Notes: generated by a model not told the origin, from the sequence alone. A stretch of 23,476 nt of DNA from Alkalibaculum bacchi (GCF_937875145.1 NZ_CALNCS010000206.1:1-23476); one strand, 5' to 3'. Positions 8,031 through 16,780 are shown, counted from the first letter of the stretch. Made by a program: numbers and translations.

Positions 8031-9920
8031 ATGAGAAGAATGAAAAATAAGGGAAAAGTTGTGTTTGCTTTACTGTTAGTAGCACTAATGTGTTCTTTTT
8101 CAGTAGGCTATGCAGATACTCCTAATAAAGAAATTGCATTTGCTGATGCAGGTTGGGACAGCGTAAAATTTCACAATGCGGTAGCTGGTTTTATAGCAGA
8201 GGAGCTTTATGGATACTCTTGGAGAGAGGTCCCAGGCTCGTCTACTGTGCTTCACGAAGGATTGATAAACGGTGAAATAGATGTCCATATGGAAGAGTGG
8301 ACAAACAATCTGGCTACCTACGATGAAGATGTAGAGGCAGGTAAATTAAAGGATTTGGGCATCAATTTTGATGATAATTACCAAGGCTTTTATGTGCCGA
8401 GATACGTTATCGAAGGTGATAAGACAAGGGGAATTGAGCCAAGTGCACCAGACTTAAAGACAGTAGAGGATCTAAAAAAGTATCCTGATGTGTTTCCTGA
8501 TGCAGAATCTCAAAGTAAAGGCCGAATCTATGGCGGGATTCCAGGCTGGGAAGTAGACAAAATCTTACATAATAAATTTTTACATTATGGTCTAGACGAA
8601 AATTTCATTTATTTTAGGCCAGGCTCTGATTCCGCTTTAGCATCTGCCATCACTGGAGCATACGATAGAGGAGAACCCATTGTAGCCTATTACTGGGAGC
8701 CAACGTGGCTTATGGGTATGTATGATATGGTCTTATTACAAGATGAACCCTATGATCCAGCTACATATAATGCAGGAAAGACAGCACTCCCACCTGTAAA
8801 AGTAACTGTAGGTGTGAGCAATGAATTTTATGATAATAACCCAGAAATGGTAGAGTTTTTAAGTAATTATCAAACTTCAAGCGCATTAACTTCAGAGGCC
8901 TTAGCCTATATGCAAGAGACTGGAGCGAACTACAAAGAAACAGCCAAATGGTTCTTGCAAGAACACGATGAGCTAATCGATAAATGGCTAAACGAAGAAG
9001 ATGCTACCACTTTAAGATCGTCTCTTAATGATGATACTGCAACCTCAACTATAGGATGGTTTAAAGAAATACCCTTTAGAATCCCACTAGATTTACAAGC
9101 TATAGACCAGTCTGTAAGAGATTTTAGTGTGAAACACGATAATATATTTAATGCGATTCGTGGAGCATTAAGCAATTTTGTCAATGGCATTTATTTTGTG
9201 TTAAATAGTATTCCATGGTTTATCTTTATTTTGCTCGTGTTTATTGCAGGATGGAAGGTAACTAATAATGTGCGAAAAGGAATTTTGTACGCTGTTTTAT
9301 TATTATTCGTAGGACTGTTAGGCTTGTGGAGTCTTATGAATGAAACATTATCCATTGTCATCGCATCGGTTTTCATTTCTTTAATTTTAGGATTCCCCTT
9401 AGGAATTTTCATTTCTATGAGCGATAGAGCAGATCGAATTGTTCGCCCTATTTTGGATACTATGCAAACCATGCCTGTATTTGTATACTTAATACCAGCC
9501 TTGCTATTTTTTGGACTAGGTAAGCCTCCAGCTGTAATCGCAACGACGATCTACGCTATCGTTCCGATTATAAGGATGACAAGCCACGGAATCAAGCAAA
9601 TCGATAAAGAAGTTGTAGAGGCAAGTATTGCCTTTGGCTCAACAAGATTACAGTCATTAATCAAAGTACAAATTCCACAAGCATTACCTACGATTATGAC
9701 AGGTGTTAATCAAACTATCATGATGGCTATGAGTATGGTCGTCACTACATCTATGATTGGAGCAACTGGTCTTGGTATGGAAGTACTAATCAGTGTAAAC
9801 CGTGTTGAAATAGGTAGAGGCCTTGTATCAGGTATATCTGTAGTAATTTTAGCTGTAATACTCGACAGAATAACTCAAGGTCTAGTGAAAAAGAGTGAGG
9901 TGAACGCGAATGACAGGTAA
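8031..9920 (+). CDS. Osmolyte transporter: N-terminal ProX-like binding domain fused to permease
   Basis: The 629-residue protein has the reverse domain order of the permease in the first operon. Residues 1-28 are a signal peptide or anchor ending near GYA. Residues about 30-325 are a betaine/quaternary-amine binding domain with FADAGWDSVKFHNA, HMEEWTNN, YYWEPTW and TVGVSNEF. Candidate cage tryptophans are Trp42, Trp90 and Trp222. Residues about 385-615 are the permease, with MNETLSIVIASVF, QTMPVFVYLIPALLFFGLG and the EAA loop VVEASIAFGSTRLQSLIKVQ. The start is ATG 8031, preceded by AGAGGAAGGTG; the longer frame from 7956 would begin inside the terminator. The gene follows the c-di-AMP riboswitch and overlaps the next ATPase by 11 bases. 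The substrate is probably a betaine, carnitine or choline, and may differ from that of the first system because the binding domains are only distantly similar. Confidence 0.9.
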   Translation: MRRMKNKGKVVFALLLVALMCSFSVGYADTPNKEIAFADAGWDSVKFHNAVAGFIAEELYGYSWREVPGSSTVLHEGLINGEIDVHMEEWTNNLATYDEDVEAGKLKDLGINFDDNYQGFYVPRYVIEGDKTRGIEPSAPDLKTVEDLKKYPDVFPDAESQSKGRIYGGIPGWEVDKILHNKFLHYGLDENFIYFRPGSDSALASAITGAYDRGEPIVAYYWEPTWLMGMYDMVLLQDEPYDPATYNAGKTALPPVKVTVGVSNEFYDNNPEMVEFLSNYQTSSALTSEALAYMQETGANYKETAKWFLQEHDELIDKWLNEEDATTLRSSLNDDTATSTIGWFKEIPFRIPLDLQAIDQSVRDFSVKHDNIFNAIRGALSNFVNGIYFVLNSIPWFIFILLVFIAGWKVTNNVRKGILYAVLLLFVGLLGLWSLMNETLSIVIASVFISLILGFPLGIFISMSDRADRIVRPILDTMQTMPVFVYLIPALLFFGLGKPPAVIATTIYAIVPIIRMTSHGIKQIDKEVVEASIAFGSTRLQSLIKVQIPQALPTIMTGVNQTIMMAMSMVVTTSMIGATGLGMEVLISVNRVEIGRGLVSGISVVILAVILDRITQGLVKKSEVNANDR

Positions 9921-11088
9921 TGAGAGTATATTAAGTGTCAAAAATCTATATAAACTTTACGGTGCTGAAAAGAGCAAAACCATAAAATTAAAACAATCTG
10001 GAGTAGATAAAAATGAAATTTATAAAAAGACAGGTGTAAACATAGCACTCTGGGATGTATCTTTAGATATTAAAAGAGGAGAGATCTTTGTTATTATTGG
10101 TCTATCTGGATCTGGCAAGTCTACCCTAGTAAGATGTTTTAATATGCTTAATAAGCCTACAAAAGGAAATATATATATTGAAGGAAAAAACATCAATGAA
10201 TTTAGCAAAAAAGAGTTAATTGACTATAGGCGTAACAAAATATCTATGGTATTTCAAAACTTCGGCCTTATGTCTCACAGAAATGTCATAGAAAATGTAA
10301 CTTACGGCCTAGAAATAAAAGGAGTATCTAAGGAAGAACGCTATAAAAAGGCCCTTGAAATGATTGAAATGGTGGGCTTAGAAGGGTATGAAAAGGAGCC
10401 TATAACAAGTTTGTCTGGTGGTATGAAACAAAGGGTAGGAATTGCAAGAGCTCTTGCGAGCGATGCTGAAATCCTTCTAATGGATGAGCCATTCTCTGCA
10501 TTAGACCCTCTAGTACGAAAAGATATGCAATTTGAATTGTTGTCCATTCAAAAGAAATTAGATAAGACTATAATTTTTATTACTCACGATATTAATGAAG
10601 CCTTTAAATTAGGGGACAAAGTAGCTATTATGAAAGACGGAGAGGTTATTCAAGTAGACACTCCAGAGGAAATGAGCTCCAATCCAAAAGACGATTATGT
10701 GACTCAATTTATAGACAGTGCAGATAAAACTCAAGTCATCTCAGCTAAAAACGTCATGTCGACGCCTGATAGCATTGTCCGCTTAAAAGATACCCCAGCG
10801 TATGCAATGAAAGTCATGAGATCAAACAAAGTTTCTACTGCCTATGTGGTTAAAGACAAAATGCTCCTACAAGGGGTAATCACTATAGATGATGCTATGC
10901 GAGCCAATAAAGAAGGTCTTACCATATCTGATGTATTAATAAAAGACATCGAAACAACCACCCCTAATGTTCTACTTACAGACATCATCCCTATGGCAGC
11001 CGAAACCAAATACCCTATTGGAGTAATAGAGGAAGACGGAAGTCTAAAGGGTATCGTAACGAAGGCAGATGTATTATCTTATATTTAA
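9910..11088 (+). CDS. CBS-domain ATPase of the second osmolyte ABC transporter
   Basis: This is a paralog of the ATPase encoded at 4701-5909 and energises the fused binding-protein/permease just upstream. Motifs: IYKKTGVNIALWDV (37-50, the family's N-terminal segment), Walker A GLSGSGKST (64-72), FQNFGLMSH (116-124), signature LSGGM (168-172), Walker B ILLMDEPFSALDP (188-200), ITHD (224-227) and tandem CBS motifs from about 280 to the end (NVMSTPDSI, VLIKDIETT, GIVTKADVLSYI). The start ATG lies inside the end of the permease gene, so the two are translationally coupled. The walker B region has DEP where the first ATPase has DEA. The CBS module may add a protein-level osmotic or nucleotide signal to the RNA-level control. 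Confidence 0.92.
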   Translation: MTGNESILSVKNLYKLYGAEKSKTIKLKQSGVDKNEIYKKTGVNIALWDVSLDIKRGEIFVIIGLSGSGKSTLVRCFNMLNKPTKGNIYIEGKNINEFSKKELIDYRRNKISMVFQNFGLMSHRNVIENVTYGLEIKGVSKEERYKKALEMIEMVGLEGYEKEPITSLSGGMKQRVGIARALASDAEILLMDEPFSALDPLVRKDMQFELLSIQKKLDKTIIFITHDINEAFKLGDKVAIMKDGEVIQVDTPEEMSSNPKDDYVTQFIDSADKTQVISAKNVMSTPDSIVRLKDTPAYAMKVMRSNKVSTAYVVKDKMLLQGVITIDDAMRANKEGLTISDVLIKDIETTTPNVLLTDIIPMAAETKYPIGVIEEDGSLKGIVTKADVLSYI

Positions 11089-11130
11089 GATAATATTTAT
11101 TTTTAAAATAACTTAATATTATCATATTGT
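11089..11130 (+). terminator. Weak hairpin after the second osmolyte operon
   Basis: GATAATATT (11089-11097) can pair with AATATTATC (11115-11123), with a 17-base loop, followed by ATATTGTTTTT. The stem is all A/T except one pair, so it is at best a weak terminator. Confidence 0.35.
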
Positions 11131-11141
11131 TTTTGAAAAGC

Positions 11142-11169
11142 TTGATTAAAAGGATATAAATGGTATAAT
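11142..11169 (+). promoter_or_regulatory. Promoter of the NifX-like gene
   Basis: TTGATT (11142-11147), a 16-base spacer and TATAAT (11164-11169) lie just upstream of the ribosome binding site AAGGGGGT. Confidence 0.6.
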
Positions 11170-11202
11170 TAGAGTATAAATAATTTTAAGGGGGGTATTG
11201 GT

Positions 11203-11574
11203 ATGATTATTGGAATTGCAACAGAAGGACATAATATTTCAGAACACTTTGGTAAATGTCAGTATTTTAGCATAGTAGAAGTAGGAGATGGATGTCTGGC
11301 TACTAAAAGAGTAGTTGACGCAACAGGCTTTCAACATGGCATGCTTCCTATTTTTCTATCTACTTATGGAGTAAAAACAGTCATCGTAGATGGTATAGGC
11401 GGTGGTATGTACCAAAAGCTAAAAGAACAAGGTTTTGAGATTTTTGTTGGAGTAAAAGGAGACATCGATAAAGCAATTCAAGATTATATTGACGGTACCC
11501 TTGAATCAAAACTTCCAAGCTGTTCAGGACACAGTCATGAAGGCCATTCTCATAATTGCAGATGTAGTCACTAA
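11203..11574 (+). CDS. NifX/NifB-C-terminal-like protein with His/Cys-rich tail
   Basis: The 123-residue protein belongs to the dinitrogenase iron-molybdenum cofactor (NifX/NafY/MTH1175-like) fold family. The family start MIIGIATEGHNISEHFGKCQ, with the conserved HFGKC-type motif (15-19), is followed by YFSIVEV and by IVDGIGGGMYQKLKEQG (61-77). The last 17 residues (CSGHSHEGHSHNCRCSH) contain five His and three Cys and look like a metal-binding tail. In nitrogen fixers such domains carry FeMo-cofactor precursors; stand-alone copies are common in anaerobes and their cargo is mostly unknown. No nif gene is near. It has its own promoter and terminator, so it is probably a single-gene unit. Confidence 0.85.
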   Translation: MIIGIATEGHNISEHFGKCQYFSIVEVGDGCLATKRVVDATGFQHGMLPIFLSTYGVKTVIVDGIGGGMYQKLKEQGFEIFVGVKGDIDKAIQDYIDGTLESKLPSCSGHSHEGHSHNCRCSH

Positions 11575-11590
11575 TAAGTGTAATATTTAG

Positions 11591-11623
11591 AGGAGTTAAA
11601 GTACATACTTTAACTCCTTTTTT
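11591..11623 (+). terminator. Terminator of the NifX-like gene
   Basis: AGGAGTTAAAG (11591-11601) and CTTTAACTCCT (11608-11618) form a perfect 11-bp stem with a 6-base loop, ending in six T. Confidence 0.88.
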
Positions 11624-11640
11624 CGTTTAATAGGATTTTG

Positions 11641-11702
11641 CCCCTAGCACTGGCGATTGGCAGCTGATCGCTGATGGCTAAAGTGCCGAAGGCACTTTCT
11701 TA
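11641..11702. repeat. Hairpin-bearing intergenic repeat, copy A
   Basis: The segment CCCTAGCACTGG, then GCTGATCGCTGATGGCTAAA, then AAAGTGCCGAAGGCACTTT (hairpin, 11680-11698) recurs nearly intact at 20255-20314. Related, more diverged elements lie at 13496-13645 and possibly at 15170-15262. It has no coding potential and lies between the NifX-like and RACo-like genes. Confidence 0.75.
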
Positions 11703-11852
11703 ATGTGTTTATATTTTGAAAATTTGGAAATATAATTAAAAAATAGAAAGGTGATATCTTTATTCTTGTCTAATGTTTTCATAGTTTGAAAAGGGGTATC
11801 ATTATAATAAAATCGAATTCACTACTATATGAACCATTAAGGAATGAGTATA

Positions 11853-13409
11853 ATGAAAAAATCATTAAGTCAAAAAGTATTTTTAGAACTAGATTTGCCA
11901 GGTGGCGCAGATACTATTGGTGATAGGGATCGAATTGTAAGGGCACTTATACCTCAATTCAATCACATTAAATTCTCAATGGAGACCCTTATTAAATATT
12001 ATAAGGTTCTTAGGGAATCCAATTGGCAGATTACAGTATCCCTTATATGGACTGGGGATTATTGGGAGTTAGTGAGAATTGAAAAAGGAGACACTACTCA
12101 AAAACACTATGGATATGCAGTAGACTTGGGCAGTACTACCGTTTTTATGCAATTAATTGATTTAAATACTGGTACGATTCTAGCAGAAGATAGCGTATTT
12201 AATAATCAAATAGCCTTTGGTGAAGACATACTAAGTCGCATATTCTATGCAAAAGGCAAAGAAGAACATTTACAAGAGATCAAAAAATATACAATAGATA
12301 GTATTAGAACCTTAATGGAAAAGCTTGAGAAAAATACAGGAATTTTATCTACGGACTGCGATATTATGGTCCTTGGAGGCAATACAACTATGGTACACTT
12401 CTTATTAGGAATCGACCCATGGTTTATATTTCATACACCTTATACGCCAACCTTTAATCATTTTGGATTTCTTCGTTCTGAATTGTTAGATTTACCCTTT
12501 AATGGTTTGCTATATGCATTTCCTTCTGTAGCCAATTATTTAGGCGGTGATGTGGTAAGTGGCATTTTAGCTTCGGATATGACAGAAAAAAGTGAAATGG
12601 CTCTTTATATTGACATTGGCACTAATGGAGAAATGGTACTTGGAAACGATCGATTTTTGCTTACTATTGCTGGAGCAGCAGGACCTGCCTTGGAAGGTGG
12701 GATAAGCAAACACGGCATGCAGGCTAAGCCTGGTGCAGTCGATACAGTGAAAATTCAAAATAATGAGATGATCTTAACTACTATTGAAAACAGAAAACCT
12801 GTGGGCATATGTGGATCAGGTATTGTAGATCTTATAGCTGAAATGCTTTTAGAAGGTTGGATTGACTTTGGAGGAAGATTTAATGAAGGCAAATCAGATC
12901 GCATTGTGAAAAGGGAAGGAGATTGGGCTGTAGCCTATGCATGGGAACACGAGTCTGCTTCAGGAGAAGAGTTGCTATTTACTGAAACGGATATTGCTAT
13001 GTACTTAGATACCAAAGCTGCTGCAAACACTATGATAGAAATTCTTCTTGAAAATTCAGGAGTAGAAGCCTCTGCGGTTCAAAGGGTCTACATGGCGGGT
13101 GCCTTTGGAAAGTATATGAATTTAGAATCTGCTATTACCATAGGGTTATATCCGGACCTACCTCGTGATCGATTTGTTCGCATAGGAAATGGCTCTCTAC
13201 AGGGGGCATATGCGCTCCTTATGAATAGGGAACTCATAGAAAAGGTTGAAGAAATATACGCAAGCATGAATTATTTGCAATTAGAAGAAGCAGCTGACTT
13301 TTTAACTAAGATGTACGCAGCCAAATTTTTACCACATACCAATCTTAACCTATATCCTACAGTAAAAGAAAAGCTGCTTAACAGAAGCAATAATAAATAT
13401 AGCATGTAG
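11853..13409 (+). CDS. RACo-like ASKHA-family ATPase (DUF4445), no ferredoxin domain
   Basis: The 518-residue protein matches the C-terminal part of RACo, the ATP-dependent reductive activator of corrinoid proteins. Visible are a middle-domain-like N-terminus (1-85), then YAVDLGSTTVFMQLIDL (88-104), NNQIAFGEDILSRI (117-130), VLGGNTTMVHFLLGI (173-187), YIDIGTNGEMVLG (252-264) and, near the C-terminus, YMAGAFGKYMNLESAITIGL. These are the phosphate-binding strands and adenosine site of actin-like ATPases. Full-length RACo proteins begin with a [2Fe-2S] ferredoxin domain with four spaced cysteines; none is present, so any electrons must come from a separate protein. Start ATG 11853 was preferred over ATG 11844 because TAAGGA (11838-11843) abuts the latter. 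No corrinoid protein or methyltransferase is nearby. The reaction is unproven. Confidence 0.82.
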   Translation: MKKSLSQKVFLELDLPGGADTIGDRDRIVRALIPQFNHIKFSMETLIKYYKVLRESNWQITVSLIWTGDYWELVRIEKGDTTQKHYGYAVDLGSTTVFMQLIDLNTGTILAEDSVFNNQIAFGEDILSRIFYAKGKEEHLQEIKKYTIDSIRTLMEKLEKNTGILSTDCDIMVLGGNTTMVHFLLGIDPWFIFHTPYTPTFNHFGFLRSELLDLPFNGLLYAFPSVANYLGGDVVSGILASDMTEKSEMALYIDIGTNGEMVLGNDRFLLTIAGAAGPALEGGISKHGMQAKPGAVDTVKIQNNEMILTTIENRKPVGICGSGIVDLIAEMLLEGWIDFGGRFNEGKSDRIVKREGDWAVAYAWEHESASGEELLFTETDIAMYLDTKAAANTMIEILLENSGVEASAVQRVYMAGAFGKYMNLESAITIGLYPDLPRDRFVRIGNGSLQGAYALLMNRELIEKVEEIYASMNYLQLEEAADFLTKMYAAKFLPHTNLNLYPTVKEKLLNRSNNKYSM

Positions 13410-13439
13410 TATGATATTTAACCAAAATTTCTTATGTTA

Positions 13440-13488
13440 ATAATAACAAAACCTCTAAAGTATTTAATTTTAGAGGTTTTGTTATTAT
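13440..13488. terminator. Strong terminator after the RACo-like gene
   Basis: AATAACAAAACCTCTAAA (13442-13459) pairs perfectly with TTTAGAGGTTTTGTTATT (13469-13486) around a 9-base loop, and one or two more pairs extend the stem. It should stop plus-strand transcripts and could also stop any minus-strand transcript that passes purC. Confidence 0.85.
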
Positions 13489-13495
13489 ATTTATA

Positions 13496-13645
13496 TATTA
13501 GGAAAGCTCTACTTTTAACCTTAACTTCTAGCTCAGTCATCCTGAGCGTAAGCGAAGGATCTTGACCCAAAAGGAATACCCAAATGCTAGTGACTAAAGA
13601 CTAAAGACTAATGACTAGCGACTAATGAGCCAAGGGCACTTTATT
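13496..13645. repeat. Composite intergenic repeat, copy B
   Basis: It begins TATTAGGAAAGCTCTACTTTT, like copy D at 20180. It contains GTCATCCTGAGCG and GCGAAGGATCTTGACCC, a pattern widespread in bacterial intergenic repeats. It then has a run of near-repeats of GACTAAA/GACTAATGACTAGC, and ends with AGCCAAGGGCACTTTATT, like the hairpin end of copies A and D. It separates the RACo-like gene from purC. No coding potential was seen. Confidence 0.65.
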
Positions 13646-13648
13646 ATG

Positions 13649-14335
13649 TTACTCGGCAAGCATGATTTTTTCTAAGGCAAGGGGCTCAATATACTCGCTA
13701 CCACGGTAAGCTCTCATATTTCCACCTGAAATTTCATCAATTAGAGCCACGTGTTTATCTGCTCCTACACGACCAAATTCAAATTTAATATCGTAGAGCT
13801 CCAAATCTTTCTTTGCTAATTCTTCTTTTATAATATTTCCGATCTTTTTTGTCAAATCAACTAGTAGAGTGTATTCTTCTTTCGTCATAATTCCTAACAT
13901 TTCTAAAGCCTCATCCGTAATAAGAGGGTCATTTCGATTATCGTCTTTTAAAGTTACTTCTACATAGGAGTCTAGCTCTTGCCCTTCTTCACAATACATT
14001 CCGTATCTTCGATAAAAACTACCAACAGCTTTATAGCGTAATATGACCTCTACACCTTTGCCAAAAACTTCTGCCGGTTTTACAGTCATGGTGGCATTTT
14101 CAATGTCTGCATCTACAAAATGAGTTGCTATTCCAGCTTGATTAATTTTTTCAAAAAACATCTTTGTAAGTTTTAGTCCGGCCCTACCAGCTCCTTCAAT
14201 AGATAAGCCAACTGTATTAGCACCTGGATCAAAGACACCATCTGTACCAGTGACATCGTCCTTAAATTTTAATAAGTAATTGCCGTCGCCTTTATCATAT
14301 ATATCTTTTGTTTTTCCTTGATAAAGCATTTTCAA
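13649..14335 (-). CDS. purC: SAICAR synthetase (PurC), divergent short form
   Basis: PurC joins aspartate to CAIR, using ATP, in purine synthesis. Recognisable are LYQGKTKDIY at the N-terminus, LLKFKDDVTGTDG, THFVDADIENATMTVKPAEV, VEVILRYKAVGSFYRRYG (substrate-binding region), LKDDNRNDPLI, LYDIKFEFGRVG and ALIDEISGGNMRAYRG. In typical PurC the last motif is DEISPDTCRLWD, so the C-terminal loop differs, as does the GANTVGLSIEGAG segment. GAGGAG (minus strand, 14349-14344) is 8 bases from a TTG at 14335 and 14 from the ATG at 14329. The TTG is preferred, though the ATG is possible. No other pur gene is near. The family is clear; whether it serves bulk purine synthesis is not certain. Confidence 0.85.
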   Translation of the reverse strand: MKMLYQGKTKDIYDKGDGNYLLKFKDDVTGTDGVFDPGANTVGLSIEGAGRAGLKLTKMFFEKINQAGIATHFVDADIENATMTVKPAEVFGKGVEVILRYKAVGSFYRRYGMYCEEGQELDSYVEVTLKDDNRNDPLITDEALEMLGIMTKEEYTLLVDLTKKIGNIIKEELAKKDLELYDIKFEFGRVGADKHVALIDEISGGNMRAYRGSEYIEPLALEKIMLAE

Positions 14336-14569
14336 TAGTATCACTCCTCATTCGTTCTTTAAAATATTATAGGAATTATGTTCTATAACTAGTATTTATA
14401 ATACCATAAACTGAGTTGACTGGAAATAAATATCTATTTATTGCAAACCTTTTCAGTAAAAGAGATTTTATTTTACTATTTATAATTTGTCTTTAAAACT
14501 ACTTTAAAATATTGATCAGTAGGGAATAATAAAATAGAATGAAACAATAAGTTATTTAGGAGAATAAAA

Positions 14570-15109
14570 ATGAGACTATTTTTAGGAATTACTTTTCAAG
14601 AAGAGATACTACAGGAAGTTGGTCAAACAATTCACAGACTAAAGAAAAATTCAATAAAAGGCAATTTTACTCGCAAAAAAAACCTTCACCTGACCCTTGC
14701 CTTTTTAGGGGAAATAGATGAAAGGCAAATCATAAAAATAGAAGAGATAATGAACAGTATTGACATGAACCCTTTTGTGATTGAACTAGATATATTGGGC
14801 AAATTTAGGAGCAGAGGCGGAGACATTTACTGGATTGGATTTAAGGAAAGCGCTCAACTCCAACGTTTATACGAGGAGCTGAGCAGAAAATTACGTAAAA
14901 ACGGATTTCTATTGGAGGACAGACCCTACACACCACATCTCACCCTAGGAAGAAAAGTAATTCTAGATGAGAAGATAGATATAGAAACCCTTTCGAAAGA
15001 AATACCAAATCTTCAAATAGAGATATCAGAAATTCACCTTATACAATCTCATAGAGTTGATGAGGTATTGACATACACACCCATAAGGACAAAATTAATG
15101 CAGAATTAA
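14570..15109 (+). CDS. thpR: RNA 2',3'-cyclic phosphodiesterase (ThpR/LigT)
   Basis: This 179-residue member of the 2H phosphoesterase family opens 2',3'-cyclic phosphates on RNA ends in vitro. It starts with the family signature MRLFLGITF and has both catalytic HxTx motifs: HLTL at 40-43 (NLHLTLAFLGE) and HLTL at 123-126 (PYTPHLTLGR). Length is typical. TTAGGAGAA precedes the ATG with normal spacing. It is divergent from purC and convergent with the MATE gene, so it is probably a single-gene unit. Confidence 0.9.
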   Translation: MRLFLGITFQEEILQEVGQTIHRLKKNSIKGNFTRKKNLHLTLAFLGEIDERQIIKIEEIMNSIDMNPFVIELDILGKFRSRGGDIYWIGFKESAQLQRLYEELSRKLRKNGFLLEDRPYTPHLTLGRKVILDEKIDIETLSKEIPNLQIEISEIHLIQSHRVDEVLTYTPIRTKLMQN

Positions 15110-15169
15110 GAATGCCAAATTTTTTAAGTGTAAAGTTTAATCTAAGGCCTAATTCTCAATTCAAAATCA

Positions 15170-15262
15170 TTAATTCAAATTGTGCGCAAAGCGCACTAAG
15201 GTCATCTAGAGCACCGTAAGCACGAAGATTTCTATGCGTTAACGATTGAGATATACGCCATA
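15170..15262. repeat. Intergenic repeat, diverged copy C
   Basis: Between the convergent thpR and MATE genes, AATTCAAATT leads into the hairpin GTGCGC-AAA-GCGCAC (15182-15196). Then GGTCATCTAGAGC, GTAAGCACGAAGATTTCT resembles the GTCATCCTGAGCGTAAGCGAAGGATCT segment of copy B. No coding potential and no clear T-run terminator was seen here. Confidence 0.45.
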
Positions 15263-15284
15263 TATTAAAAAATTACAAAGTAGT

Positions 15285-16604
15285 TCATTTCAACCTCTTA
15301 TATATAATAAGTCCAACGCTATCTGCAAGAGCCCAACCTAAAGGAACGGACCACCATATCCCCCGCTGACCTAGAGTAGGAATACTAGATAATACGTACG
15401 CCATAAGAACTCTAGTTCCCAAAGAGATAACGGTGAGTACTAAAGAGATATTTAGGGCTCCAATGCCCCTGAAATAACCATAAAACATAAATAAAAAGCC
15501 GATTAGCATATAAAATACGGATATTATGGTTAGGTACTCTACGCCTAAATTTATTACATTGCTCTCATTTGCTTTTACAAATATTCTCATGAGATTCTCA
15601 GAGTTTATAAAAATGAGTGTTGAAAGTACAAGGCAAAAAACTATTATTGTACGTGCAGCTGATTTAACTCCTTCATGTATTCGCTCATTATTTTTGGCAC
15701 CTTTATTTTGAGCTATGTATGTAGAAAATGCATTTCCAAAATCCTGAACTGGTAGGTAGGCTATTGAATCGATCTTTCCAGCGGCTGTAAAAGCTGCAAT
15801 CGTATCTGGACCAAAGGTATTTACAATGCCTTGAACGCAAACCATTCCAAAAGTCATAATCGATTGTTGTAAAGAGGTAAGGATGCTGTATTTCGCTACC
15901 ATAGTAGATATTTCCCTATCAAAAACCATATCCTCACGGTGCAATCGAATAAGAGGTATTTTGATAAAAGCATAGATGAAACATAGTATAGATGAAACAG
16001 CCTGGGCAATTACAGTTGCTATGGCTACTCCCTCAACATTCATATTGAATTCAACGACAAATACTAAATCGAGCACAATATTAATAGCTGCCGACAATAT
16101 TAAAAAATATAAGGGCGTTTTAGAATCTCCTACAGACCGAAGTAAAGCAGAACAGGCATTAAAGAGAAAGACAAATATAAGTCCTCCAAAAATAATCTCT
16201 AAATAATCCTGTGAACCTTCAAGTATGCTTTGAGGAGTTTTTATTAAAAGCAACATATTATTGGTATTTAATATTATTAAGATAGAAAGAACTATTGTAA
16301 AAATCCCAATGGAAAAAAAGGAAATAAATACGGATTTTCTTAGACTTACATAATCTTTTTTTCCAAAGAAAAAAGAATACACAGCACTTGATCCCATGCA
16401 TAATCCTATTATGACAAAAGAAAAGAAGTTCATAATCATAAACGAAGAACCTACAGCCGCTAATGCATCCGTTCCTATAAACCTTCCAACAACGACAGAA
16501 TCTACGATATTATATAATTGTTGAAATAAATTACCTACTAAAAAAGGAAAGGCAAATTTTATTATTGTCTTTGTAGGATTTCCCTGTGTCATATCTGTAA
16601 TCAT
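15285..16604 (-). CDS. MATE family multidrug/cation efflux transporter
   Basis: This 439-residue integral membrane protein exports drugs or metabolites in exchange for Na+ or H+. The start MITDMTQGNPTKTIIKFAFP and the following FLVGNLFQQLYNIVDSVVVG are diagnostic for the MATE family (DinF/NorM-like branch). Further hydrophobic helices, about twelve in all, follow in the two-fold repeat typical of MATE proteins; the second half shows GMVCVQGIVNTFGPDTIAAF. The start at 16604 is chosen because TTTTGGAGGAATATT directly precedes this ATG; a longer frame to 16634 lacks a site. The substrate cannot be told from sequence. Confidence 0.92.
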   Translation of the reverse strand: MITDMTQGNPTKTIIKFAFPFLVGNLFQQLYNIVDSVVVGRFIGTDALAAVGSSFMIMNFFSFVIIGLCMGSSAVYSFFFGKKDYVSLRKSVFISFFSIGIFTIVLSILIILNTNNMLLLIKTPQSILEGSQDYLEIIFGGLIFVFLFNACSALLRSVGDSKTPLYFLILSAAINIVLDLVFVVEFNMNVEGVAIATVIAQAVSSILCFIYAFIKIPLIRLHREDMVFDREISTMVAKYSILTSLQQSIMTFGMVCVQGIVNTFGPDTIAAFTAAGKIDSIAYLPVQDFGNAFSTYIAQNKGAKNNERIHEGVKSAARTIIVFCLVLSTLIFINSENLMRIFVKANESNVINLGVEYLTIISVFYMLIGFLFMFYGYFRGIGALNISLVLTVISLGTRVLMAYVLSSIPTLGQRGIWWSVPLGWALADSVGLIIYKRLK

Positions 16605-16780
16605 AATATTCCTCCAAAATTCTTCACTCTGCATAGTCTAACACAGTTTCGTGAATAATTAAAATATGGACTTCATGTAAAAAACTATGATTGCTTTTCT
16701 TCAACAACACCAATCCTTACCAGGTTACGAATATCCTATAAATCGCCTCAATTAACTCTTATTTATTTGAAATTATATAA

